Below are positions 17,547-25,095 of a stretch of 64,000 nt of DNA, in pieces. The notes below the pieces were generated by a model. It saw only the letters and a program-made list of their open reading frames with translations. It ran no database searches and was not told where the DNA came from. Position 1 is the first letter of the stretch, and every line of letters starts with the position of its first letter. Origin of the DNA: Peribacillus sp. Bi96 (GTDB lineage Bacteria; Bacillota; Bacilli; Bacillales; DSM-1321); contig NZ_CAKKLV010000003.1 in NCBI RefSeq assembly GCF_918698115.1, positions 62,001 through 126,000 on the forward strand, written 5' to 3'. Both the position numbers and the translations under genes were made by a program.

Positions 17547-17558
17547 TATAACGTTATA
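17547..17558. promoter_or_regulatory. Palindrome, candidate GntR operator
   Basis: The perfect 12-base palindrome TATAACGTTATA lies about 117 bases upstream of the deacetylase ATG. It is flanked by ATCAA and TTGAT at unequal distances. It is a candidate operator or promoter element for the amino-sugar-acid operon. A second weaker candidate, TTGTATAC, lies at 17465-17472. Confidence 0.35.
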
Positions 17559-17680
17559 ATGTTTGATTTGAATTTACATAATTTTTATTAGATCAACGCT
17601 TATTTTTCTATGTGCTTCTTAGTTTCTTCATATAATATGATCTTATTAGCTTTTTTTAATTTTTTCGTGCCATTCATAAA

Positions 17681-17725
17681 AAAAAGGCGGGACGAAAAAC
17701 AATCTGTTTTTCGTCCCGCCTTTTT
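17681..17725. terminator. Strong bidirectional terminator
   Basis: A perfect 21-bp stem (AAAAAGGCGGGACG... on the left) with a 3-base loop and long A and T runs on either side. It lies between the deacetylase operon start and the small membrane protein gene. It probably ends minus-strand transcription coming from 18216. Confidence 0.85.
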
Positions 17726-17826
17726 TTTTTACGAATTCACAAAATCCATTGATGTAAGTTTCTATTCTAATTATCCGGAAATAATGCTTTTTTTAAAAAA
17801 ACTAACTCTAAGTCAGACTAAAGACA

Positions 17827-17853
17827 AAAGGGTTTAAAGGGTTTAAAGGGTTT
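17827..17853. repeat. Three tandem copies of a 9-bp unit
   Basis: AAAGGGTTT is repeated three times head to tail, directly beside the GC-rich repeat that starts near 17857. Such short arrays often mark the edge of mobile or recombined repeats; no function is evident. Confidence 0.7.
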
Positions 17854-17856
17854 GAA

Positions 17857-18005
17857 CGTTGCCTCCAGGCACCCGGCTTTCCGCGGGCAGACCGCCCTCG
17901 ACGCCTTTGCGCCTATGGGGTCTCACCTATACACGCTTTTCCGCAAGGAGTCTAGCACACTCGCTCCAATCAACTTTGTTTCAAAATTTAGATAGAACCC
18001 CTTTG
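17857..18005. repeat. GC-rich intergenic repeat element
   Basis: A stretch clearly richer in GC than its surroundings, with short inverted blocks such as CCCGGCTTTCCGCGGGC. It ends in CGCTCCAATCAACTTTG. A shorter, diverged copy of the end segment occurs at 61871-61925 (CGCTCCAATCCACTTTG). This suggests a dispersed, non-coding repeat family in this genome, with the copy here the more complete one. No protein-like frame is present. Confidence 0.55.
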
Positions 18006-18018
18006 TCTACAAACTGAT

Positions 18019-18216
18019 TTATATCCTTTTTTTCTTTTTATTCAACCATATAATTAATCCAATTATTGCTATAAATAAAATTAATATGTCTATGTTGTAC
18101 ATAGAAAATAAATTTCGATCAGCTATTATTACTGAGGACATCCTGATTATAAAACCTAGACATATCGAAATAAGTACAATTATTACTCTTTTAAAACTCC
18201 TTTCCTTAGTTTCCAT
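18019..18216 (-). CDS. Small two-helix membrane protein
   Basis: 65 residues from the ATG at 18216, which follows GGGAGGT; the longer open frame upstream lacks a ribosome site. There are two hydrophobic segments, VIIVLISICLGFIIR and ILILFIAIIGLIIWL, and a strongly basic tail NKKKKRI. The product is not recognised. It is transcribed divergently from a small bacteriocin-like gene with 75 bases between the starts. Small basic two-helix membrane proteins often serve as immunity proteins or toxin partners, but that is only a contextual guess. Confidence 0.55.
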   Translation of the reverse strand: METKERSFKRVIIVLISICLGFIIRMSSVIIADRNLFSMYNIDILILFIAIIGLIIWLNKKKKRI

Positions 18217-18291
18217 ATTTATCTTGACCTCCCGCATATAGTTATATAGTACGATATTATACAAATACAACCAACAGCAGGCAACATTGAA

Positions 18292-18612
18292 ATGAGCAAA
18301 CCTATTGCTCATCAAGCTAAACTAACAAATACCCAATTAGGAAAGATGGTAAAGGCTCATCAAAAGGGAACAACATCGTTAAGCATCGTAAGAACTCTTG
18401 TGTTTGCAGGTGGCCCAAACGCACCAGCAGGAGTAGCTACTGCACTGGCATCAGCACTTGCTGGCAGTCCTAATAGTTTAATAGCAGCATATTATTCCGG
18501 AAAACACGCTTATCATATATCAGTCTATGCTAGTGGTAATAAAACAAGTTTATCTAAAATAACGTATATATATTACACAAAGTCAAATCTTTCATTTAGA
18601 GGCCCTCATTAA
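18292..18612 (+). CDS. Small hypothetical protein, bacteriocin-like composition
   Basis: 106 residues; not recognised. A basic N-terminal part (about residues 1-35) is followed by TLVFAGG, then an Ala/Gly-rich hydrophobic stretch (PAGVATALASALAG), and a Tyr-, Ser- and Lys-rich end. A basic leader, a GG pair and a hydrophobic small-residue core recall class II bacteriocin precursors, but the leader is not a standard double-glycine type. The ribosome site is weak (GCAGG), so the true start may differ. The divergent neighbour is a two-helix membrane protein. A terminator hairpin follows at 18671. A truncated fragment of a longer secreted protein is an alternative. Confidence 0.5.
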   Translation: MSKPIAHQAKLTNTQLGKMVKAHQKGTTSLSIVRTLVFAGGPNAPAGVATALASALAGSPNSLIAAYYSGKHAYHISVYASGNKTSLSKITYIYYTKSNLSFRGPH

Positions 18613-18670
18613 TTAATCTATCTCGATCCTAGTACTACAGAGGAAATGGCGCTTTCCATAAATACAAAAA

Positions 18671-18700
18671 CCAAGAATGCTTATTCAAAAGCATTCTTGG
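18671..18700. terminator. Terminator between small gene and acyl-CoA synthetase
   Basis: Perfect 12-bp stem (CCAAGAATGCTT and complement) with a 6-base loop. The minus strand continues with TTTTTGTATTT, so it mainly ends the acyl-CoA synthetase gene. The plus side has a weaker T stretch and could also serve the gene ending at 18612. Confidence 0.75.
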
Positions 18701-18780
18701 TCTTGTTATTTGCCGTACTTTATTTGATTTTAACTTTTTATGACAACACCTTACTATATATCCCGTTCCTATTAAAGCCT

Positions 18781-20373
18781 TTAATTTACCTTTTTCGATC
18801 CTTTCCAATGGATTTCCCTTAAACGATATTTTTGCAGTTTTCCCGTTGCCGTTTTCGGTAAAGACTCTACAAATTCAACTTTTGTCGGTGCTTTAAAGTG
18901 AGCCATTTTTGAGCGGCAAAAGGTAATGATCTCATTTTTCGTCACTTCCACATTGGGGTGCAGTACAATGATTGCCTTAGGCGTTTCACCCCATTTATCG
19001 TCTGGGATGGCAATAACCGCCGCCTCCAATACATCAGGATGTTTATACAATACCCCTTCCACTTCAGTCGAAGAAATATTTTCTCCTCCCGAAATGATTA
19101 AATCCTTTGCCCTGTCCTGTATTTCAATATATCCATCAGGATGGGTAACTGCCAGATCCCCAGTGTAAAACCAGCCATCCCTAATGGCTTCGGCCGTCCT
19201 TTCCGGATCCTTATAATACCCTTCCATGACAACATTTCCGCGAGTGATGATTTCCCCTAATTCCTTCCCATCCCAAGCGACCTCTTTCCCGCCTTGATTG
19301 ACCACCATCGTTTCCCCATTAAAAACCAATTCAATACCTTGTCTTGCCTTTATTATGGCTTGTTCTTCCGCTGATTTAGCTTCAAATTCATCGTTCCACT
19401 CGTTATATAGGATAAACGGGGAAGTTTCCGTTAATCCATAGACATGTATCATATTCAAACCAAGGATTTCCTGAGCTTTATGAATAAGCGCTGCTGCTGG
19501 AGGAGCACCTGCCGTTGCCATCCGTGGCCGTACCTTGATATCAGTATCTTTTGCTTTAGGATCATTCACTAGCATATTGACGACAGTTGGTGCTCCACAT
19601 AACAATGTAATATTATGCTGTTCGAATAAATGGAGGATATGAGGGGGATCAACTTTTCTTAAACATACATGAGTCCCGCCAGCAGCCGTGATCGCCCATA
19701 CGCCGCCCCACCCATTGGCATGAAACATTGGCAGGGTATGGAGGTACACATCATCATGCTTTAAACCAAGATGATATATGAAATTGGCAGCATTCATGTA
19801 ATTCCCGCGATGTGTCAACATTACCCCTTTTGGTTTCGATGTCGTTCCGCTCGTATAATTAATAGTCAAAAGCTGATTTTCATCGATTTCACCCTCTGGC
19901 AGTCCAACTCCATCATTTGCATGCAGGATGAAATTCTCATAGTCTATTCCAGGTAAAGTGGTTTCATGCCCTTCAACAGGCACGATAATGATTTTTTCCA
20001 ATGATAATTCAGTTAAGATTTTCTCGATTGGAGCCGTGAATTCCTCATCGACTATTAATATTTTTGAATCGCTATGCTTGATAATATATTCCAAATCCTC
20101 AGCAGAAAGCCGGTAATTCAATGGCACCATGATCGCACCGATTTGACAAATGCCATAAAAGCATTCCAGCATATAATGAGTGTTTGGCAGCATTACTGCA
20201 ATATGGTCGTCTTTTTCAATTCCTGAAGAAAGCAATGCTTTGGAAAGTTGATCGACCCGGTTCCCGAATTCTCTGTATGTATACTCTTTCTCTTCATCGA
20301 TGACAGCCACTTTATGAGGATAATATTTTACGGCCCTGCGCTTCCAATCCATGGGGGTTAATGGTGAAAACAT
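18781..20373 (-). CDS. Acyl-CoA synthetase (AMP-forming), fatty-acid type
   Basis: 530 residues from the ATG at 20373 (AAGGAG nine bases upstream; a TTG at 20382 is too close to that site). It is an adenylate-forming ligase with the P-loop YTSGTTSKPKGVMLTH, the motif YGLTETSPF, the hinge-region GWFYTGDLAV and the C-terminal lysine motif PKTATGKLQKYRLRE. It activates a medium- or long-chain acid with ATP and CoA. The gene stands alone between its own terminator and a 366-base gap, so no pathway partner is evident. A second, different ligase lies at 51691. Confidence 0.92.
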   Translation of the reverse strand: MFSPLTPMDWKRRAVKYYPHKVAVIDEEKEYTYREFGNRVDQLSKALLSSGIEKDDHIAVMLPNTHYMLECFYGICQIGAIMVPLNYRLSAEDLEYIIKHSDSKILIVDEEFTAPIEKILTELSLEKIIIVPVEGHETTLPGIDYENFILHANDGVGLPEGEIDENQLLTINYTSGTTSKPKGVMLTHRGNYMNAANFIYHLGLKHDDVYLHTLPMFHANGWGGVWAITAAGGTHVCLRKVDPPHILHLFEQHNITLLCGAPTVVNMLVNDPKAKDTDIKVRPRMATAGAPPAAALIHKAQEILGLNMIHVYGLTETSPFILYNEWNDEFEAKSAEEQAIIKARQGIELVFNGETMVVNQGGKEVAWDGKELGEIITRGNVVMEGYYKDPERTAEAIRDGWFYTGDLAVTHPDGYIEIQDRAKDLIISGGENISSTEVEGVLYKHPDVLEAAVIAIPDDKWGETPKAIIVLHPNVEVTKNEIITFCRSKMAHFKAPTKVEFVESLPKTATGKLQKYRLREIHWKGSKKVN

Positions 20374-20739
20374 TTTACCCAACTCCTTCTATTATTATTT
20401 TCATTGCTTATATTTATTTAAATGAAGCGCAATCCTCTGCCTGGTTCGTTAATCATGAAGAGTCACTGAGAAAAAATCCTTAGATGACTAAGTCCGTTTC
20501 ACCTGACCTTTAGACCACCGGTGAATGGAAAAAAAGCGAAAACAGAATAAATTTATGGGTATGGTTAAAAACAAAAAGTTTGTGAAAACACTTATAGTTA
20601 ATTGACTTTTCTGATAATTCACCCCCTAAAAGCAGTGAGATTAGAGAAGAATTCACTGCTTTATTAAAAAAGGACCAGTTGAGATGAACGATGATGCTTT
20701 TTCTTTCTATTATAATGGAACCATTACCCTTTAGTAAGA
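20374..20739. other. Gap between acyl-CoA synthetase and MarR genes
   Basis: Holds the acyl-CoA synthetase promoter region and, near the MarR end, a hairpin at 20629-20662 described separately. No coding frame, cre box or sigma-54 promoter was seen. Confidence 0.5.
20629..20662 (-). terminator. Hairpin downstream of MarR gene
   Basis: Arms AAAGCAGTGA and TCACTGCTTT form a 10-bp stem with a 14-base loop, about 80 bases after the MarR stop. The loop is long and the flanking T run is short, so termination strength is uncertain. Confidence 0.45.
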
Positions 20740-21186
20740 CTATATTTTATTCTCTAAACATGACGACACATGTTCGGTTAGTTTCCCCACGATTTGTTTA
20801 AGGCGTACGGTTTCCTCTTCATTTAAGACGCTATAAAAGTCACGAAAGATTTTGGCGAAACACATATTGATGGAATGATAGGTTTCTCGTCCACTTTCGG
20901 TGGATTGAATGTAAACGACCCGGCGATCATCCTCACTATGTACCCTTTCAATCAAATTCTTCCGTTCGAGCCGGTCAATTAGTGCAGTTCCAGCAGCAGG
21001 TTTGATCTTCAAATGATTCGAAACATTTTTGGCAGCCATGGATCCGTCCAAGACTATTAATTGCAGTGCGCGAAACTGTACAGAAGTCAAATCGTATTTA
21101 ACCAATAACGGTTCCACCAATTCCTGTGAGAGTCTGCTTAGCTCTTTAATCTCAATATGTAAATTATACAATTCACTTGAATTCAT
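20740..21186 (-). CDS. MarR-family regulator
   Basis: 148 residues from the ATG at 21186 (AAAGGA upstream). It has the MarR winged helix: VQFRALQLIVLDG, then AAKNVSNHLKIKPAAGTALIDRL as recognition region, and the wing RVHSEDDRRVVYIQ with the conserved DxR. MarR proteins repress efflux or stress genes and are released by phenolic or lipophilic compounds (established). It is divergent from an MFS drug-efflux-like gene, the usual arrangement for a repressor and its target, with 122 bases between the two starts. Confidence 0.9.
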   Translation of the reverse strand: MNSSELYNLHIEIKELSRLSQELVEPLLVKYDLTSVQFRALQLIVLDGSMAAKNVSNHLKIKPAAGTALIDRLERKNLIERVHSEDDRRVVYIQSTESGRETYHSINMCFAKIFRDFYSVLNEEETVRLKQIVGKLTEHVSSCLENKI

Positions 21187-21254
21187 GTTTGACAATCCTT
21201 TCTTATTGACAACTATCTATCTAAAACTATAACATAATTAACGTATCAAAAAAT

Positions 21255-21278
21255 TAACCATGCGAATTAAATTGGTTA
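21255..21278. promoter_or_regulatory. Inverted repeat in the MarR/MFS divergent promoter
   Basis: TAACCA and TGGTTA arms separated by 12 bases lie just upstream of the MFS gene, between the divergent genes. This is a possible MarR operator; arm length is short, so chance cannot be excluded. Confidence 0.3.
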
Positions 21279-21308
21279 TTGATTTCCAAAGAGAAAGAGA
21301 GGCTGTCC

Positions 21309-22496
21309 ATGTCAGCAGAACAACGAAAAAAGATCATAATCCTCATGATCAATATGTTTATAGCAATAGGAAGTTTCGGTATCATCATTCCCATTTTACC
21401 TGCATACCTTGCCTCCATTAATCAAGGCGGAACAGCCGCCGGCCTAATGATCGCCATTTTCGCAGGTGCTCAACTTATCTTTTCGCCAATTGCGGGGAAA
21501 TGGACTGACCAATTTGGGCGCAGAAAAATGATTATTTATGGATTGGTCGGTTTGACTTTATCCATGTTTATTTTTTATGCAGTCAATTCTATTTGGTTAT
21601 TGTATGCTTCTCGTATAATCGGTGGAATTGGAGCCGCTTTGCTTATTCCAGCAATATTTGCTTACGTTGCAGATATCACAACATTTGATCAGCGGGCTAA
21701 AGGTAATAGTTTAGTATCTGCCGCCATGTCACTGGGAATTGTAATCGGTCCAGGGATTGGTGGATTTTTAGCTGATTTTGGCTTAAAGTTTCCATTTTTG
21801 ATTTCTGCGCTAGTATCATTATCAGCAGTGGTCTTTTCTATTTTTGTTTTAAAAGAAAGCGAAACGGCACAAGTTGCCCAAACTACGGAAGCCAAGAATG
21901 AATCGATGGTTCGCAAGATTGCCTTATCTGTAAAAATGCCTTATTTCATCCCACTGATCATTACACTTGTAATGAGCTTTGGATTAATGGCATATGAGTC
22001 AGTAATTGGTCTTTATCTTGATAATCAATTCAATTCAAGTCCTAAGGACATCGCCGTCATGGTTACAGCTACCGGAATCGTCAGCGTAATCGTTCAACTG
22101 TTTGTCGTTGACCGGATTGTACGCCGTTTCGGGGAAATTAATGTGTTGAATATCTTTATCAGTGTTGCAGCCATCGGTTTCCTCCTATCACTTTTTGCTT
22201 CAAGTTACCTGATTTTCTTTTTAATCTCACTAATCATCTTCCTTTCCACATCCATCTTACGTCCAGTTCTGAACACGCTGATTTCGAAGATGGCAGGGAA
22301 TGAGCAGGGCTTTGCAATGGGTATGAATAATGCATATATGAGCATCGGAAATGTGCTTGGACCCACTCTTGCCGGAATGATGTATGATGTCCACATCACC
22401 TATCCGTTCATGTTAGGCCTTTTCCTCTTAATCATTACATTAATGATCACCATGGCTTGGCAAAAACGATCTCTTCATTCGAAGGCATTATCCTAG
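21309..22496 (+). CDS. MFS multidrug efflux-type transporter
   Basis: 395 residues from the ATG at 21309 with GAGAGG upstream; an in-frame TTG at 21279 is unlikely. It is a 12-helix DHA1-type major facilitator. Landmarks are GKWTDQFGRRKMIIYGL in loop 2-3 and a motif-C-like GIVIGPGIGGFLAD in helix 5, typical of proton-driven drug antiporters such as NorA and Bmr. Export of lipophilic drugs or host compounds is the likely role. It is divergent from marR and closed by a strong terminator. Confidence 0.9.
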   Translation: MSAEQRKKIIILMINMFIAIGSFGIIIPILPAYLASINQGGTAAGLMIAIFAGAQLIFSPIAGKWTDQFGRRKMIIYGLVGLTLSMFIFYAVNSIWLLYASRIIGGIGAALLIPAIFAYVADITTFDQRAKGNSLVSAAMSLGIVIGPGIGGFLADFGLKFPFLISALVSLSAVVFSIFVLKESETAQVAQTTEAKNESMVRKIALSVKMPYFIPLIITLVMSFGLMAYESVIGLYLDNQFNSSPKDIAVMVTATGIVSVIVQLFVVDRIVRRFGEINVLNIFISVAAIGFLLSLFASSYLIFFLISLIIFLSTSILRPVLNTLISKMAGNEQGFAMGMNNAYMSIGNVLGPTLAGMMYDVHITYPFMLGLFLLIITLMITMAWQKRSLHSKALS

Positions 22497-22532
22497 AGCT
22501 GAAGAAAGCAATATCCTTTTAACACCATAAAG

Positions 22533-22570
22533 AAAAACCCCCGGATAGCGGTCACTATTCGGGGTTTTTT
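22533..22570 (+). terminator. Terminator after MFS efflux gene
   Basis: Stem AAAAACCCCCGGATAG pairing with CTATTCGGGGTTTTTTT (one mismatch), a short loop and a T run, 37 bases after the stop codon. Confidence 0.85.
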
Positions 22571-22615
22571 TATGATGTTTATTATCCTATCCTCTTGTAA
22601 TCGTGATCCTCCAAA

Positions 22616-22851
22616 ACTGTTTATTCACGAGTAAAACGTTCGAATACCAGAGTAATTGCTCAAAATTCACGAGTAAACGTACGATTCTCACGAGTATTTG
22701 CTCAAAATTCACGAGTAAATGTACGAATCTCACGAGTATTTGCTCAAAATTCACGAGTAAACGTACGCATCTCACGAGTATTTGCTTAAAATTCACGAGT
22801 AAATGTACGAATCTCACGAGTATTTGCTCAAAATTCACGAGTAAACGTTAC
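22616..22851. repeat. 42-bp minisatellite with CACGAGTA every 21 bp
   Basis: Four near-identical 42-base units at 22658, 22700, 22742 and 22784 are flanked by a degenerate unit (22616-22657) and a partial one (22826-22851). Each unit is itself two diverged 21-base halves, each holding CACGAGTA. The octamer occurs at 22626, 22668, 22689, 22710, 22731, 22752, 22773, 22794, 22815 and 22836, with one decayed copy at 22647. Because 42 is a multiple of three, frames stay open on both strands, but there is no start signal and the peptides are repetitive artefacts. More weakly related sequence continues to about 22945. Confidence 0.95.
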
Positions 22852-23007
22852 AAATACACAAATTCGCTTCCAACTTTCGAATATTTGCTCCAAACTCTTG
22901 TGTTAATAGCTCAAATCATACGTAACGCTCGAATTCCAGAGATGCTCCGTAAGTCTCTTAGGTAGCTTTTTCCCTAATAAACCGGAATTCGTGTAAATGA
23001 CCACAAT

Positions 23008-23044
23008 AAAAAGCGGCCCTTTTCCTCTAAAAAGGCCGCTTTTT
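23008..23044 (-). terminator. Terminator after Gfo/Idh/MocA gene
   Basis: Stem AAAAAGCGGCC/GGCCGCTTTTT of 11 bp with a 15-base loop that can extend the stem further by A-T pairs. It lies 46 bases downstream of the oxidoreductase stop on the minus strand. Confidence 0.75.
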
Positions 23045-23089
23045 ATACAGTGCTTCTCATTCCATATTGTTATAAGGGGAAAATGAATT

Positions 23090-24133
23090 TCATTTAATAT
23101 AAACGGCTTTCTTCCCTTTACTGCTTTCAAAAGCCGCATCGATGATTCTAATGACGGAAAGGCCCTCCTGAGCAGTGACCGGAGCTTTTTTCCCATTCAA
23201 AATACTCTCAGCAACTTCCTGGTAATACGTTAAATAAGAACCATGTTGAGTTTGAATGGTTTCATGTGTTTCATTTTCTCCTTCAATCGTAACTAAGTGA
23301 CCATAAAATTCAGGATCATCTGCACCCCAAGAGTCATCCAACGGTTTTTTCCCCTCACTTAAGGCTGCCTCTTGGCAATCAAGACCGTACTTGATAAATG
23401 ATCCTTTACTTCCATGCACCTGAAAGCGCGGTCCATTAACCGGAACGATTGAGCCTGAATGCAATATTACTCTCAGCTTTTCATACGCTAATATCACATG
23501 GAAATAATCATCCGTTTCGGCATTCTCTTTTTGCGAAAATACATCAGCCCATACGAATTGCGGCAACCCAAACAAATTCAAGGCTTGATCGATGAGATGT
23601 GACCCTAAATCATATAACATACCTGATCCCGGGCCTGGCTTTTCTCTCCATCTATCCCTGACCACCGGCCTGAATCGATCATAATGTACTTGGTATGTAT
23701 TGATTTCCCCAAGCACACCATCATTGATAAGTTTTTTTACCGTCAAAAAGTCATTATCCCATCTCCGGTTATGATAGACGCTTATTAGGAGTTTCTTTTC
23801 CTCGGCAATCTTAATGAGCTCTTCTGCCTCCCAGGCCTCCACTACCATAGGTTTCTCCAAGACGACATGTTTACCTGCTAACAAGCTTTGTTTGGCCATT
23901 TCAAAATGCAACCCGCTTGGTGTCGTAATAACCACCAAATCAATGGATCCGTCTTCAAGAATTTCATCCAAGCTTCCTACCACTTCCACGTCCTTCAAAT
24001 CTTTTTGGACTTTTTCCTGTTTGGAACTGACTACTTTCGCTATTTGAAATTGCCCTAATACACTAAGTAAAGGCGCATGAAATGTAGCTCCTGACAATCC
24101 GTATCCCACTATACCCACTTTAATTTTTCTCAT
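23090..24133 (-). CDS. Gfo/Idh/MocA-family oxidoreductase
   Basis: About 347 residues from ATG 24133 (a GTG at 24145 is also possible). The N-terminal Rossmann domain has GIVGYGLSGATFHAPLL, and the family motif EKP follows in VVLEKPMVV (about residue 95). The second domain includes GPGSGMLYDLGSHLIDQ. These enzymes oxidise or reduce sugars, inositols or related polyols with NAD(P). It resembles the YvaA/YrbE-like group of Bacillus; the substrate is unknown. The gene is alone between a terminator and a DUF1801-type gene 53 bases upstream, possibly co-transcribed. Confidence 0.88.
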   Translation of the reverse strand: MRKIKVGIVGYGLSGATFHAPLLSVLGQFQIAKVVSSKQEKVQKDLKDVEVVGSLDEILEDGSIDLVVITTPSGLHFEMAKQSLLAGKHVVLEKPMVVEAWEAEELIKIAEEKKLLISVYHNRRWDNDFLTVKKLINDGVLGEINTYQVHYDRFRPVVRDRWREKPGPGSGMLYDLGSHLIDQALNLFGLPQFVWADVFSQKENAETDDYFHVILAYEKLRVILHSGSIVPVNGPRFQVHGSKGSFIKYGLDCQEAALSEGKKPLDDSWGADDPEFYGHLVTIEGENETHETIQTQHGSYLTYYQEVAESILNGKKAPVTAQEGLSVIRIIDAAFESSKGKKAVYIK

Positions 24134-24186
24134 TTTCGTTCCCACTCACTTTCTTGTTCAATCTAAAAAACATGCACTTACCTTTA

Positions 24187-24609
24187 TTACACTTCAGAAT
24201 ATTTTTCTCTCAGAAACTTTACAGACTGATTAATTAATTCTTCCAAAACATTGATGCTAATATCTGCCACTTTATTGATGTACACACAGCCTTTTCCGGA
24301 AGTGTATTTTCCAAAAGCCTGCAATAATTCTCCCCTTTTTATGTCACCCGGAGCAAGATATAAACTTATTTTTGCTTTTCGAGGTGAAAAGCCGACTAGG
24401 GGGGCATCGCCTTCGTGACCAGATTCATATTTATAATGATAGGTACCGAACCCTATGATACTCGGTCCCCACATCTTTGCTTCAAAACCTGTCGTTTTTG
24501 TGAATATATCCAATAATTCATATGCATCTTCACGCTTTTTAAGATTATCGACTCTCTCAATGAACTCAATGACACTGCTGTCTGTTTCCTTGGTTTTTTG
24601 TTGATACAT
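24187..24609 (-). CDS. DUF1801 (YdhG-like) protein
   Basis: 140 residues from the ATG at 24609 with GGGAGTGG upstream; an ATG at 24627 lacks a ribosome site. The sequence contains MWGPSIIGFGTYHYKY and a basic segment FSPRKAKISLYL, typical of DUF1801 proteins (frataxin/YdhG fold), and ends with a helical segment. Function of the family is not firmly known; some members may handle iron or small ligands. It precedes the Gfo/Idh/MocA gene in the same direction. Confidence 0.75.
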   Translation of the reverse strand: MYQQKTKETDSSVIEFIERVDNLKKREDAYELLDIFTKTTGFEAKMWGPSIIGFGTYHYKYESGHEGDAPLVGFSPRKAKISLYLAPGDIKRGELLQAFGKYTSGKGCVYINKVADISINVLEELINQSVKFLREKYSEV

Positions 24610-25095
24610 GATCGGAACCACTCCCATACTAAAAAGTAGTAAAATTAAAAGGTTATCCTATGCTCTAAACTTAGAGGTTGACATTTATGTATGCAGCTAC
24701 AGCTTAAACAAATCTTGAGGATCATTTCTGTTGTTGGGTTTACAGGAAATCACAGCCATTTACAATAGATAATATGGAAATCCTGACTCTTCAAATGAAA
24801 GACTGAAGAAATTCATTGATAGCCTTTACCCAACGCCCTTAATATATTATAGAACATCGATTCGTTTTATTCTAATTTCAGAGCAGAGTATATATAGATA
24901 AATCTTCAATATTATATTTGTCCCTAATATGACACCACTATTTTTGGCAGATTCTTGATTTCTCATTAAAATCACTACGACCAGATTGGATTCAGGGGCA
25001 CAATACTGATCGTAGCGTATCCATATATTCACATTCATAAACCAGTAGTTTTATATAAGTAGAATTGGAAGGCACAATACAGTTTATCCCAAACC
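24610..25095. other. Intergenic stretch before the PTS gene
   Basis: About 490 AT-rich bases downstream of the PTS gene and upstream of the DUF1801 gene. No convincing gene, strong hairpin or known regulatory box was found. A short open frame at 24847-25038 has no ribosome site and no protein-like pattern. Confidence 0.4.

Noticed and set aside
17827-17853. Telomere-like GGGTTTA repeat
   Set aside because: Only three short units inside a bacterial chromosome, next to another repeat; no sign of a linear end.
22616-22851. CRISPR array
   Set aside because: Repeats are directly adjacent with no unique spacers, and no cas gene is in the window.
22587-22965. Long open frames on both strands across the minisatellite
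   Set aside because: The unit length of 42 is a multiple of three, which keeps frames open. There is no ribosome site and the peptides are simple 14-residue repeats with no protein-like pattern.
24847-25038. Small minus-strand open frame downstream of the PTS gene
   Set aside because: No start signal and unlikely amino-acid composition; treated as non-coding.
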